Assembly: GCA_001414485.1 (NCBI GenBank)
Contig: LLEY01000070.1
Coordinates: 247,832 to 311,831, forward strand
Reading direction: 5' to 3'
Source of the DNA: Calycina herbarum
Taxonomy: Eukaryota; Ascomycota; Leotiomycetes; Helotiales; Pezizellaceae
Length of the DNA stretch: 64,000 nt
A program made the translations under genes and the position numbers. This document shows positions 22,491-36,489 of this stretch, in pieces; position 1 is the stretch's first letter, and each line of letters begins with the position of its first letter. Under the pieces are notes generated by a model. That model saw only the letters and a program-made list of their open reading frames with translations, was not told the origin of the DNA and made no database searches.

Positions 22491-25400
22491 CTATCCTCTT
22501 CTTAGCCTAGCGTGTCTCTATACTAGAATACAAACCTAAAATATATTCGTTAGAAAGATATCGACCTTCCTTTATTTATAAACATATCCTCTTTATATAC
22601 TAAACGAAAAGAGCGTTTAGCTCTTACTATATAGATCGAATCTATATAACGTCTAGCTAAGACTTGTTCCTTTTGTTATAAACAGTTCTATCGATACTTC
22701 CTAGAGCTCTCTAAATCCTCTTACTATTCTAAGTATATTTAGTTAAAAAGGTCCTATAATAGTCCTAGCTATCTTATCGTTCCTATCCCTAGGCCTCGAA
22801 AACCTATATATCGATTTTTCTTTAGCTTTATACGTAAACGATTTCCTATTACTCCTCCGAGTTCTCCTCCTTCGAGTCCTCCTCCTTCGAGTCCTTCTCT
22901 TAAAACTTCTTCTGCCTGGTTTCCCGCCTTCGAGATAGCTTCTTTCGTTAAACAGGTACTTTCCGATAATATATCCCTATCCGACCCTGGTCTCGAATTC
23001 TAGGCAGCCCTAGGTTTTGTTAGTAGAACTTCTAAAGTTCCTTTAAGTAATAGCTAAGGTTGCTTTTTAGTTCCTATATATTCTCTAAGTATAGATAATC
23101 TAACTATTTAATTAAATACTTAATCTTACCTCTAATAATCTTATAGTTAAGAATCCTTTTAACTTCGTATTTAGCGTTTAGGTTAACTAGTTGAATTTCT
23201 ATAAATAGAGCTAGTAGTGCCTCTAGTAGTGCTAGTTTAAGTAAGGATATATAGAATACTAGATAGATGTTTATTGTTTTTAGAAGCGCTAATTCATAAT
23301 TCAAGGGTTCTCTAACTTACTTAATTTTAAATAGTCTAAGTTTTTTATAATCTAGTTTATTACTTAATCTTTTTATGTTAATATTCTTTTATACTAGATA
23401 GACTTTATCCCTCTATTTTAGCGTTAGCTTCTAACTACGTCGTTTATTATAGTAGTACGCGTTCCTTTTAATAATAAACTACAAATCCTCTATAAGTTCT
23501 TTATATAATCTCTTAATTTCTAAGATCTAAATATAAGTAAGCTGATTATCGATAGTCGTAGATAGCGGTTCTTAGTATACTAATAGTTTATATCTAAAAT
23601 TAGTATAGAATAGTATAATAAGTATTATTTCTATTACTAAACTATTATAAGTAAACTATATTAAAAGTAGTAGTTCTATCTAATTGTTTTACTAGTAGTT
23701 TATATAATAATAAAAGTATGTTTTAACTACTTAATTTATCTATTTATTTAAAGGTAAAAAGCTATTAAAAGCTTTCTTTTTATACTTAATTATTCTATAA
23801 GAGTAATCTAAAATTTTAAGATAAAGAGCTTATCTCTGTCTAAGAGTATTTCTTTAGGTAGTTTATATCTTAAAACTACTTTCTTAAGGAATATAAATAC
23901 TAATTCCTCTGCTATACTTAACTCTATATATAGTACTAAAATTATATATTTTATAAGTCGTTCTATAATAACTAGGATCGAGTTATACTTAACTTCTATT
24001 ATTAGGTTTTTAGATTTTAGTAATTTGATAATAAAATCCTAAGATACTGATTTCTAAGGTATCTATAGTATTAGAGTAGTATTTATCTATCTATAAGAAG
24101 TATAGTAGGAAGCCTTATTCCTAGTATAGGTATTATATTCTACTATTACTTCCTTAACTATCGTAGATAACTAAATTAATATAGTAGTATTATCTTATCT
24201 TCTAGAGAGTTCTATAAATTCCTTAGTAATCATAAGCAGGCGTAGTATAGTATTCTTATATAAATTCTTTTATATATAAGCTAGGGACCTATAATTTTCC
24301 TTTTATATACTAGTTATAACCTTTATATATATTCTAAATTTTATCTATCTAGATATTATTTATTACTACTATTTTATATATAGTAGGTACTAAGTCTCTA
24401 TTCTTAAGAGTTTTTAAGATTATAATCTTCTTATACTCTTTATTTCTCTTATATCCGGGTTTTTAGCTAAGAGTATTAGCTTAGGTATTTAACGTTTCCT
24501 TTATATATTAAATAATAATATTAAATCCTTCTAATATTTCTACCTATCTAGCTAACTATCTAGTTATAAGTTCCTTAGTTGTTATAAATATCCTAAGGTT
24601 CTTATAATCAGATAGAATCGTAACCTAGTATTTTACTAGCTATAGATAGATTCTCTAGTATTATATAGCTAATACTATAATAAGCAATTCTTTATTAAAG
24701 ATACTATAGTTTTATTATACTAGGTTAAGTATTTTAGAATAGTATATAATAGGTATAAGTTTCCTCTTTTTATTTAGTTATAGGTAAATCGTACCTACTA
24801 ATATATCTAAGGCGTCTATTTTAATTATACTTAGTTTCTCTATATCGAAGTTATATAGAATAGGCTTTTCTATAAACCTTGCTTTAATCCTTTAAAAAGC
24901 GTCTTTAGCTTATTTATTCTAAATAAATTTAATAGCTTTCTTAACTAGTCTCGATATTAGTTTAGTAATCTTTATATAGTCTTATATAAACAGATAGTAG
25001 AAGTTTATAAATCTAAAGAAAGACTATATATCTTTTATATTCTCTAGTAACTTCTAGTTTAAGATATCTTAGATCTTTGCTAGATCTATCTCTATTTTCT
25101 CTAAGCTAAATACTTATCCTAGGAAAAGTGTCTAAGTTACTCTAAACTCGTATTTCAAGAGTTTTAACTAAGAGTCTACTTTTATAAGTTGTTATAAAAC
25201 TTCTTTAATATATCTCTTATATTCTTCCTCTTTTTCTAAGAAGATTAGAATATCGTCTAGATAATAGATTACTATTACCTCTAAAAGATCTCTTAAAATA
25301 TTATTATTTTATCTCTAATATATAGCTAGTATATTATAAAGTCTAAATAGTATAACTATATATTTATAAAGGCCTAATAATAAGACAAATACTATCTTCT

Positions 25401-28068
25401 ATTCGTCTCTAACTTTTATTCGTATAAGTCTATAAGCGTTTTATTAATCTAGTTTCGTAAATTATACTACCTTACCTAACTTGTCTTATAAGTATTAGCT
25501 AGGTAGTAGTGGATAAGCGTTCTTAACTATAGTATGATTTACTTCTTAGTAATTAACATATACTCTCCTATTTAAGTCGTCCTTTTTCTTAATAATAAGT
25601 ATATTTAAGGTAATTAATAACTTAAATTTCCTAATATATCTCTTCTTAATACCTTTCTTTATATAACTTTCTATTCTCTATAGGCTTTTCTAGTTATATA
25701 ACCGAAGCTTCTGCTTTAAGAGGTAATAACCCTCTTTTAATTTAATCTTATAATCCTATAAGCGATATTCTAGTAAGGCTTACAAGTCTTCTAGGTTTTT
25801 GAACAAAGCTTTAAATTCTCTATACTATATAGGTATTTCGTTATCAGCTTTTCTACTAACCTATAAAGGACTCTAGGTAAGGTGTTCTAGCGTCTTAGAA
25901 GAGGTGGCGCTAACCTCGTTCTAGCCTTATAGTTATAATTATAAACCTACGTAATTATATTAACTAAAGGTTATTTTCTAAGCCTTCTAGTTAATATCTA
26001 GATTATATTCTTAAATCTATAGTATACTAAGTATCGCTTCCTTATTCCCTATTTTAATAATATCGAATTATATGTCTAAGTAGTATCCTTCGATAGTAAT
26101 CTTTATTAGAATAGTTTACTAATTAATAATTCTGTCCTAGTATATAACGTCTATTTTATTAACCACTCCTAAGTAGTATAGCTTTATACTTTTAATTAGA
26201 ACGTTTAGCTTCTTTAGAGCTGTTAAAGAAAGGAAATTACCTGTTACTCTAGAGTTAATTAACACCCGAAGTTCCTTTCCTCTTATCTTTACTATTACTA
26301 TAAGTTGATTCTTACTAGTAGTAGTGTTTAACTCTTCTATAGTAGTATTATTTTCCGGTTTAATATAATAAACCTCGAATCTTCTTTCACTATTATCTCT
26401 CTTTTAAGAGCTTAGGAAGAATATTACTTTTTTATTATTAGAAAAAGCTACTTTATATATTAGACTATCTTCTACAGTTCCTTTAGGTTCTAGAAGTGTT
26501 CTTATAAAATGTTTTTCTATAGACTAGTCTAATAATACTCGTAGTTTATACTAAACCTATTTAATAGTTACTTTATATAATATTTCCGTAGTCTAATATT
26601 TACCTTTTATAAGTTAATAGAATTCCTAGATTAGGTCGGCCTAGAGGTCTACCTTAGTAACCCTAAATATTTACTAATCTCCTAATCCTTTAAATACTAT
26701 TATAACTCCTTTTTTAACTCTTAATACTTAATATTTCTTGTTAATTTCTAACTTATAGTCTTAACTAGGTAGGTATATAGTAATGTCTAACTTCGAGCAT
26801 CTGTTATATTTATCGAATCTCTCTAGGTAATACTACTACTATTCAGTAGTATTATCTCTTAAATCAGTAACCTTCTAAAGATCTCCCTCCTCTAAGTAGT
26901 TATTTAGTATAGTCTATTCTAGTCCTAGCTCCTTAAACTTAATAGTTTCCCTCCTAGTAATAGAGCTAACTATAGTTACTCGATCTCGATTATTCCTTAC
27001 TATCTTATAAGTAGTTAAGATAGTAGGGTTAATTCCTTAAGTAGAATATAGGCTCTAGAAATTAGGTTTCTAGTTTTCTATATATACCTATCTATTCCCT
27101 CTTTTAAAGGTTTTAATAAATGTCTATATCTCGTCTTATTCTAGCTTAAGTATTCGTAGATCCTCCTCCGATAAGTTAGATACTAATTCCAACGACTCTA
27201 ATAAACTCGTTAATAGTAGTAACTCGTATTCTACTTAAAAAGGCAATTCGTAATCTATTTCTAATCGTACGTCGTAATATTCTTTAAGAAGTAGATTCCT
27301 ATTATTATCAGTATTCTATACCTTACTATCTTATAACTTAACTCCTTCGTTCGGCTATAGGTATATAGCGTCTATAGTATTATCTACAGTATCTATTTCG
27401 ATCTACGTACCGTATCCTCTAGCTTCGAGTTCCTCGTCCGTAAGTTCAACTTTATCGAGTAATACTACTTCCTTATAAACCGTAGCGTTGATTCAACTCT
27501 TCTCTTTCGAGTCTTTCTTCTTACTATACTTATTTGCTCTATAGCTAGAGAGGCTATAGTTATAACACAAGTTCTACTCGCGTCGACGATTTCGCTCTTC
27601 CTAGGAAAGTCCCTCTTTCCTTAGAAAGGTTTTCTTCTACGTAGTATTTGCCTTCTTACCGTGTTTGTTAGCGTAAGAGTACTTCCACCTTCCTAACCCT
27701 CTACTCTTTTCTCTATACCTAGAGTTACTTTTCTTGAATTTATAAAGTCGATTATCTAACTAAATAACTCCTTCTATTATGCTTGTAATAGTCTAGAATT
27801 ACATATTCTGCTTAGCTATCTCTTTACGAATATATATCTTCAATCCTCTATAGAAAAGTTCTATAAGAGCGATAGCTTCCTATCCCGACTTATTTCTATA
27901 ATACTAGAATTCGTTAGTATAATCTATTACTAATCCGGTTTAGTATAGATCTAAAAGCTTCTGTACAGCGGTTCGAATCGCGTTAAAGTCTCTAAAGACT
28001 TTTTATATAGTTATCTTAAAGCCTCTCTAAGATTTAAATATAATCTTAGTTAATTCTATCTTTCCATC

Positions 28069-28262
28069 TATGACGGTTATAGTTACGAGGGCTGTTGGAT
28101 GTCACATGTTCGCTTAGATACACGCTAGTACTAGCGCACGCACTAGCGCGGATGACTTGTATTTAGTTCCCGGTTCTCTCGAGCTCTTCTGCTCTCCTCG
28201 TCTTTTGTCCTAAGAATAGAGTGTTATTTATTCTAAGTCTTATCTAAAGCACGTCTATTATA
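28069..28262 (+). repeat. LTR 1 of element C
   Basis: 194 bases, from tatgacgg to tctattata. Contains the near-palindromic stretch gctagtactagcgcacgc. Confidence 0.88.
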
Positions 28263-29593
28263 TTATAAAAGACCCTTAGTTAAGGCTAAGTAATCCCAGG
28301 TCCTACGTCCACGTTTATGTCTACGATTCTAGGTCCTTAATCTTACGTTTCTTAATTCTATAAATACCTACGATTTACTACTTATCTTATATATAAGAAC
28401 ACGTCTATAGTACACGTCTAAGTACGAATTCTATAAAACCTTTCTACGAAACCTTCTTTCTTCTTTTCCATTCTTTATAATAGATCCTCTTTAAGTTTAG
28501 TCCGCTATTACCGAGTTATAAGCCGAAGTCTAGTATTAGCGTAACAAAATCGACTTATAATAGGATGAAATTACCTTATAGCGCGACGAGATTCACTTAC
28601 TTCGATCATCTACAAAAGCGACTACTAAGCTAAAAGCCTCTCTTCTAGATCTAGATAAATTCACTAGTTAAATATATAAGTTCGACACTTAGCTTCTATC
28701 TATCTAAGCAAAGCTACGAGTCGACGGTATAGTAATAGGAGACGCTATAGTATAATTCTATTACGTCTACCTTAACCTTGACTCTCACGTTTAAGCTATA
28801 GTCCTTCTATAACTCTCTTAAGCTGAACATATGTAAAGTTAGAACTGCTAGACAATTCTCGAGCAACTCGCATATATATACGATAATCTAAACAAGGTTT
28901 AAGAGGCTAAAGACAAGCTTTATACTCTTAAGCAGAATACCGACTCGATCCCTGCTTATATCGCTAAGTTTAAGCGTATTCTTTACGAAGTAAGAGGATA
29001 GAACTAGTCGGATATTAATAAGATCTCTACTTTTAGAAATAGCCTTAGTTCTACTCTTCGTAGACGCCTTTCTTAACAGCTTAATCTGCCTCGCGATTAC
29101 TCTATATTTATATATATCGTTTAATAATTAGCTAGTCGCTCTTCTTCTTCTTCTATACCGCCTTTTCAATCCTACTCCTCTAGTAACAGCAACTGCTATA
29201 GCAAACTAATAGATCTAAATACTATTAGTATTAATACTATCGAAATATCCTCTTTACTACTATAAGCATGTTCTATTTCTCCTAAACGTAGAGATTAATA
29301 TAGAGCTAAAGGCAGATATATACGATGTAGCTCTTTAGAATACTAGGTTAACGATTGTAAATTACGTCCGTATTCGCTAAAACTAGGACGTTTACTAGTA
29401 CGAAAGCAGGTAGTAAGACTAGGTAGAATAACAGACCTAGGTAGGGTAGTTATAGCCGCTATTAATAACAATGATTATAAAGTAGATTTAGACGATCTAG
29501 ACTATCCCGATGCTTAGTAAAAGGGTATTTTTCATAGTTAGTTAGTTAGAATTTTCAACGCTTAAGACGAGCTCTTTTTAAAGTAGAGAGTAG
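28263..29593 (+). mobile_element. Internal body 1 of element C (gag relic)
   Basis: Gag-like sequence with RIP stops. The knuckle residues RCSSLEY and VNDCK lie near 29325. An Asp-rich tail ends at about 29520, followed by a purine tract before LTR 2. No pol domains. Confidence 0.75.
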
Positions 29594-29787
29594 TATAACG
29601 GTTATAGTTACAAAGGCTGTTAGATATTACATATTCGCTTAGATACACGCTAGTACTAGCGCACGCACTAGCGCGGATGACTTGTATTTAGTTCCCGGTT
29701 CTCTTAAGCTCTTCTGCTCTCCTCGTCCTTTATCCTAAGAATAGAGTGTTATTTATTCTAAGTCTTATCTAAAGCACGTCTGTTATA
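29594..29787 (+). repeat. LTR 2 (middle) of element C
   Basis: 194 bases, from tataacgg to tctgttata. It is shared by both bodies. Confidence 0.88.
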
Positions 29788-31118
29788 TTATAAAAGACCC
29801 TTAGTTGAGGCTAAGTAATCCTAGGTCCTACGTCTACGTTTATGTCTACGATTCCAGGTTCTTAATCTTACGTTTCTTAATTCTATAAATACCTACGATT
29901 TACTACTTATCTTATATATAAGAACATGTCTATAGTATACGTCTAAGTACGAATTCTATAAAACCTTTCTACGAAACCTTCTTTCTTCTTTTCTATTCTT
30001 TATAATAGATCCTCTTTAAGTTTAGTCTACTATTGCCGAGTTATAAGCCAAAGTCTAGCGTTAGTATAATAAAATCGACTTATAATAGGATAAAATTACC
30101 TTATAGTATAACGAGATTCACTTACTTCGATTATCTACAAAAGCGACTACTAAGCTAAAAGCCTCTCTTCTAGATCTAGACAAATTTACTAGTTAAATAT
30201 ATAAGTTCGACACTTAGCTTCTATCTATCTAAGCAAAGCTACAAGTCAACGGTATAGTAATAGAAGACGCTATAGTATAATTCTATTACGTCTACCTTAA
30301 CCTTAACTCTCACGTTTAAGCTATAGTCCTCCTATAACTCTCTTAAGCTAAACATACGTAAAGTTAGAACTGCTAGACAATTCTCGAGCAACTCACACGT
30401 GTATACGATAATCTAAATAAGGTTTAAGAGGCTAAAGACAAGCTTTACGCTCTTAAGTAGAATGCCGACTCGATCCCTACTTATATCGCCAAGTTTAAGC
30501 GTATCCTTTATAAAGTAAGAGGATAGGACTGGCTGGATGTTAATAAGATCTTTACTTTTAGAAATAGCCTTAGTTCTACTCTTTACAGACGCCTTTCTTA
30601 ATAGCTTAATCTGCCTCGCGATTACCCTACATTTATATATATCGTTTAATAATTAGCTAGTCGCTCTTATTCTTCTTCTATACTGCCTTTTCAATCCTAC
30701 TCCTCTAGTAACGGCAACCGCTATAGCGAACTAATAGACCTAAATACTATTAGTATTAATACTATTAAAACATCCTCTTTACTACTATAAGTACGTTCTA
30801 TTTCTCTTAAACGTAGAGATTAATATAGAGCTAAAGGCAGATATATACGATGTAGCTCTTTAGAATACTAGGTTAACGATTATAAATTACGTCTATATTC
30901 GCTAAAACTAGGACGTTCGCTAGTACGAAAGCAGGTAGTAAGACTAGGTAGAATAACAGACCTAGACAGAGTAGTTATAGCTGCTATTAATAACAATGAT
31001 TATAAAGTAGATTTAGACGATCTAGACTATCTCGATGCTTAGTAAAAGGGTATTTTTCATAGTTAGTTAGTTAGAATTTTCAACGCTCGAGGTAAGCTCT
31101 TTTTAAAAAGAGGGGTAG
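29788..31118 (+). mobile_element. Internal body 2 of element C (gag relic)
   Basis: Same length as body 1 and collinear with it without visible indels. The differences are almost all C/T or G/A. The purine tract aaaaagagggg lies directly before LTR 3 (31105-31115). Confidence 0.75.
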
Positions 31119-31312
31119 TATAACGGTTATAGTTACAAGGGCTGTTAGATGTCACATGTTCGCTTAGATGCACGCTAGTACTAGCGCACGCACTAGCGCG
31201 GATGACTTGTATTTAGTTCCCGGTTCTCTTAAGCTCTTCTGCTCTCCTCGTCTTTTGTTCTAAGAATAGAGTGTTGTTTATTCTAAGTCTTATCTAAAGC
31301 ACGTCTATTATA
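31119..31312 (+). repeat. LTR 3 of element C
   Basis: 194 bases, from tataacgg to tctattata. It is followed by ctatc, the partner of ccatc at 28064-28068. Confidence 0.88.
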
Positions 31313-31732
31313 CTATCCTTACTCTTATTTTTAAAGAAGTCCTCTAAATATAGCTAGGCCTATTCTAACGCTGATCCTCTAAGGTAGGAGATAGCGAAGA
31401 TAGTTCGTAAGTTATAATCGCCTTCGAATTTATCTAAGTTAAAGTTAAAGTAGATGTTTATTTAAAGAAGGAATAAATCAAGTTCTCTACGCTTCCCGTG
31501 ATATATGTCTAGCATCTTAACTTTGATAGATTCAAGTACTTTAACCTTATAGGGCTTAGGAGCGTCAGGTATACTAACATTATCGTCGTTCTTAGCTAGT
31601 TATATACTAGCAGGTGTTCCTCTAGCAGCACTTCCTAATACTACGGTAACATTAGTTCGACTAGTATTCGGGCTAGCTACGGCAGGTGTTGCTAGGGCTA
31701 TAGCGACTGAACTTCTAAGCAGGTGCTTAAAG

Positions 31733-32193
31733 TGTAATAAAACTCAAATAAACTAAATAAAGATAACTAAGTCTTGAAGGTTAGTATATAGATAAGAAGT
31801 ATAGATACGCCGGGTTGTTTACTTAGAAGTGAACTCGTTACTTATATCAAAGATATTAAATAAGATAATAAGATTAATAACTAAAGTTAAGTATAAAGCT
31901 TCTATCTAATAGTAGACGTGCTAGTCTTATATAGAACCATCGTTTATATTAGAGTCCTACTTAGCAGGAGTCCCGAAGATAGAGTCCGACTCCATTTCCA
32001 GGGCTTCTCAAAACTGGACTCTATCACCTGACTGCTCCTAACCGAGTCACGTGATATAACTGTAATAAGATCCCTAGATTATATGTCCTACTATATCTAA
32101 TCCTTTCTTTCTTTTAGGGTTATAATAGTACTCGTCCTATTAGAGCGTCGCCTAGACTTCACTTCGTCACGTGCTAGCACGTGATTCGTAACA
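31733..32193 (-). repeat. 5' LTR of element B, lightly RIP-mutated
   Basis: 461 bases. It keeps CACGTG sites near its right end (32169-32185) that have been lost in the left copy. The internal sequence next to it (minus) starts CTTTAAGCACCTGCTTAGAAG, identical to the start of element G. Confidence 0.88.
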
Positions 32194-35100
32194 AGACGAC
32201 TATAAATATAATAGAGGATATAAATTTAACAGACGTATAAAGACCTATATAAGAACCTCTATAGTAGTTAATAGACATGTTTAACTAGTAGTAGCGAGAG
32301 ATATAACTTCTTACTAAAAGTTAGAACTAATTAATAACTAACCTTTCTAGCTATTAAGAAGAAGCTCTTATAAGACTTAAAAGAAGACTTCCTTCTTCTA
32401 ACCTTCTATAACCTACGTCTACCTCGATACTAGTATTAGTTACGAATACTAATCGTAAGCTAAAACACTACCTTCTACACCTGGAAAGATATAACAGAAG
32501 TACGTCTAATCTCTTTCTTTAATTCGAAGGCCTTTTATAAGCGAAGCTAGAAATTAATAGCCCGTCGATTAGATAAGAGAAGGAAAGAGTCTAGTACGTC
32601 TTTAGAAGACTCTTAGAAGACGTAGCTATAAGGATTTTCTCTTAGATAGAATACGCTCGCTTAGAGAATAAGTTTATAATTATAGAATTTTTAAAATAGC
32701 TTTATATAGTATTCTATAACCCTCGGCTATAGTAATAGACACTTAGCTAGATTAACTAAATAAAGTAAAACTAGCGGCCTTTTAGCGAATTCCTTAATAA
32801 ATTCGATTAGCTAATCCTAGAAGCTTCTAGCTAGAGATAGAATAACGTAATTAAAAAGAGTTACTTAAAGACTACTCTTAGTATAAAGCTAATTACTATA
32901 ACTATTAATATCTAAGAAGATAATACCTATAATAGGTACTATAAATAATTATAAATAATTACTAATCAGCTAAACGAAGTTACTAATCTTACCTCTTAAT
33001 AAACAAAGAAGCTTTAAACGATTTTACTTAGAGCTAGAACTATGTATAAATTTAAAGACAGTTTCTTATATAATATAATAGACTAGGAACTAACTATAGT
33101 AGTCTTCTCTGCTTACTTAAAGGAACTATAATAGAGCTTAGATAAAGTTCTTACTAAAAGAAGAAGCTTAGGCCTCTGTCTAAGATATAGACTCGAAGAA
33201 TACTAAGTTTAGAATTATAAGACGAAGATAAAGTAGACGATAAAGAGAGTCTAGGCAGCTTCTGTCTAGAAAGAAGATATTAAAGAAAGGATCGTAGAGG
33301 TCTCTAACTCTAATAATTTAGGAAAAGAATAGCTTCTAGTAAAAGACACTATTAGAAACGGAAGAAGGTTTTAAAAGAAGTAGTAGAGGAATAGCTTAAG
33401 TTTTAAGAAAAGTCAATAGATAGTTCTCTATTTTTAGTTTCTACGTTAGTTAATAAATAATATTTTATAAAGACTCTTCTTAACTCTAGATATTTATTAT
33501 ATAGACTTATTAGCTTCTTCTTTACTACTTAGAATAACCTTTAGCGTATTTCTATCTCTTCTTATAAGCTCTCTAGCTTTAATACTCTCTTAGATAATAT
33601 AGTAATAGAAGTCGCCGCTGTCTCTTTAGATATTAATAGATACTATAAAGCTAGGTCGTTTCTCTATATTATTCCTTACTTAGAATTATATAATATAATT
33701 CTAGAACTCTCTTAGATTATTAAATAAGATACTTAAATTAATAGTTCTACTTTTAAATACTTTATCTCTTTAATAAATATACTTATATAAAATTAAGCTA
33801 AAAGGCTAGAAGCTAGCTACTATATAAATTCCTCTATTAACTACTAGTCTATCTCTATAAGAGCCTTCTAAATAATAATAAATAAGACTTATTAAAATAT
33901 ATAAGTATTCTTAGCTAGCTTATAAGATATTACTAAAGCACTTAAGAAGATAAAGAAGACGAAGACAGATCTTTAAACAAAGCTACTACTATAGTTCTAG
34001 GATTATCTTAGCGCTTTTTATCTAAAAAACTTAGATAAAGTACCTCTTTTATAAGGTAATAGAATAGACTACTAGATTAAACTTATAAAAGAAGATAGAA
34101 AGAAAGCTATAGTCTTTTAAAGACTACTTTATAATATATCTTTAGATAAACTTCTTATTCTTTAAAGAACGCTTATAGAGTATATATATAAAGACTAGAT
34201 TCGAGTTAGTAACTCTTCTACTACTACTTCTATACTCTTTATACAAAAGCTAGAAGAAGGTCTATAATTCTATATCGATTACTATATACTAAACAAAGTT
34301 ATATAAAAAGACTAGTATCTACTTCCTCTAATCTATAAAACCTTATAATAAGCTAGTAAGATAAGATAGTATATAAAACTCGATATAAGCTAGGCTTTTT
34401 ATAGAATAAAGATTATAAAAGAAGATAAATAGAAGATAGCTTTTTATATAAGATATAAATTATATAAATAGCTAGTTACTTCTTTTAGACTTATAAACGT
34501 ACTAAGTACGTTCTAAAGATATATTAACTAGACGCTATAGAAGTACTTTAATAACTTCTACTCTACTTATATAGACGATATTCTAATCTTTATAGATAGA
34601 ACTTTTAAAGAATATAAGAAACAAGTTAAGTGTATTTTAAAAGAACTTAAAAACATAGAGCTCTTTCTTAATATTAATAAATATAAATTCTTAGTTATAT
34701 AGATAAAGTATTTAAGGTTTATTCTTAATATTAACTTAGAAGTAGAAATAGATCTAGAAAAGATAAGAGTAATTCTAGACTAGAAAGCACCTATAATAGT
34801 TAAGGCTATATAAAGCTTTCTTAGCTTTATAAACTTCTATTAAAACTTTATTAAAAACTATTCTAATATTATAAGACCTCTTATAGAACTTATTTATAAA
34901 GAATACGTGTTTATATAGATAAACGAATATTAAGACGTCTTTAAACAACTTAAGCACGTATTTACTATAGCCCTAGCTTTTATATAATTTAAGCGCGAAA
35001 GATAAACGATTATAGAAATAGACTCTTCTAGCTAGTATATTAGTAGCGCGCTTATATAATATAACGACAAAGAACTACTACGATCTTATACCTTCTTTTT

Positions 35101-35386
35101 AAAGAAGAACTTATCTACTAAATATAATTATAAAATCTATAATAAGGAGATACTAGCTATTATATAGTATCTAGAGGCTTAGGATTCTAAGTTATAAAGC
35201 GTATATAACTTTAAAATTTAAATAGATTATAAGAACCTTGAGTACTTTATAATAGTTTAGAAGCTTATAGAATAATAAATATAATAGTCTCTAGCTCTTT
35301 TAAAGTATAACTTTATAATTACGTATATTAAAAAGAAAGATAATATTCGAGTAGACGCTCTTTTATAATAAGAATAAGATAATATA

Positions 35387-36489
35387 TTTCCCGGTCGAGT
35401 AGATCACCTAGGTAAGTAGATTATAAGAATACTAAAACGCGACAACTCTAAATATATTATAATAACACTATTAAAAAAAACCTTAGCTACTTATATTAAT
35501 CGATTCCTAAGGTGTCTTATATATACGAGTATTATTTCTAACCTAACTATATAAACTGCAACGTCGCCGCTTACCTTCGAAGCACTAGCGCTATATATTA
35601 TTACTACTCTCTTTCTACTAAGTTTAAGTACTTTGAATAATTTCCTCGCCTTTCTTAACTATAAGACTTCTACCTTAGTAAATACGCCTTTTTCGCTTTC
35701 TCTCTCTTCTCTTTTTAAGCTGATTTACCTTTTATAGTGTCTTAATTTCAGCTCTTATAAGAGTAGCTTCGTATATTATAATTTAAGCCTCTTTAGTAAG
35801 CCGATTAAATGCCTTATTAATTAATATAGAAGAGCTATCTTAGTATTATACGATACGGTTTTTAAGATATATAGTCTAGAATTCAAGCTCTATTACGCTC
35901 TATAGCGTCTTTAGAGTCTAGTTTAGCTCGTTTGTAGAAGGTGGAGTTAGTATCTTTAGCCTTAGATTAAGATAAGAAAGGACGTTCTTAGGGTCTTTAT
36001 ACTAAGCTCTTTTATAATTATACTTACAGCTGAATTTTGTCTTAATCTCTATATAGTGTTTAATAAAGGTAGAAGTCTAATTCTTACCTACTAGAGACGC
36101 GTCACGTTTAGAGAGAAGAAGGTCTACTATTTCTTAAACAGCTGCTAGCTAGGGTAGGAATCCGCGTGAATCTAGGTTAAGAATATATTATATAATAGCT
36201 AGCTCTTCTTAGAAGATAAGTCTTTATAATACGACACTCTCTCTAATACTTAAAGGTAGTCTATGTAATCGGTTATAGAAGGATATATAGAGTACGTTGT
36301 ACGCTTTAACGTAAGCTTGTATACTTCTAAATTAACCTGATTTAAAGGCTTGAATAGTTAAAAGAATACGACTCTCTTAATTAGAGAGCTAGGCTTGATA
36401 TAGTAGTAGCATTTTTAATTTTTAAGTAGAGTATCGCGTTTTAGTATTCTCGTAATCTACTTAACCAGGTAATCTACTCGACCGGGAAA
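35387..36489 (-). mobile_element. Fot1/pogo-type DNA transposon D, internally deleted
   Basis: Terminal inverted repeats of about 56 bases start tttcccggtcgagtagat at the left (35387-35442) and, read in reverse, identically at the right (36489-36434). TA lies on both outer sides (35385-35386, 36490-36491), the Tc1/mariner target duplication. On the minus strand near 36376-36230 a RIP-damaged N-terminal helix-turn-helix is readable (RILLTIQAFKSG, then LPLSIRE), as in Fot1/pogo transposases. At 1,103 bases it is far shorter than full Fot1 elements (about 1.9 kb), and the catalytic DDE region was not found. It interrupts chromovirus A between RNase H and integrase. Confidence 0.8.

Larger units (their letters stand above)
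28069..31312 (+). mobile_element. Gag-only LTR element C: three LTRs and two bodies in tandem
   Basis: Three LTRs of 194 bases (28069-28262, 29594-29787, 31119-31312) separate two internal bodies of 1,331 bases each, with an exact period of 1,525. The array is flanked by ccatc (28064-28068) and ctatc (31313-31317), a target duplication differing by one RIP-type transition. So it entered element B as a unit or grew afterwards by LTR-LTR exchange. Each body encodes a gag-like product ending in a zinc knuckle that reads as C-x2-C-x4-H-x4-C with first Cys and His mutated to Tyr (near 29300-29350 and 30830-30880). There is no protease, reverse transcriptase or integrase, so it depended on another element for movement. 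Confidence 0.87.
22030..32193 (-). mobile_element. Ty3/gypsy element B inserted in A (carries C)
   Basis: Two LTRs of identical length (461 bases; 22030-22490 and 31733-32193) and a perfect duplication agacg at 22025-22029 and 32194-32198 delimit it. The coding strand is minus. Gag starts near 31700, is interrupted at 31312-28069 by element C and resumes at 28063. A zinc-knuckle remnant (CYNYS order, two Cys changed to Tyr) lies near 27570. The protease region is near 26.2 kb. Reverse transcriptase keeps an intact YLDDILIF box (codons at 25263-25252). RNase H and integrase fill about 24.9-22.6 kb. Stripped of C it is about 6.9 kb, normal for gypsy. The solo LTR at 19623-20080 and element G at 62317 belong to the same or a sister family. 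Confidence 0.88.
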
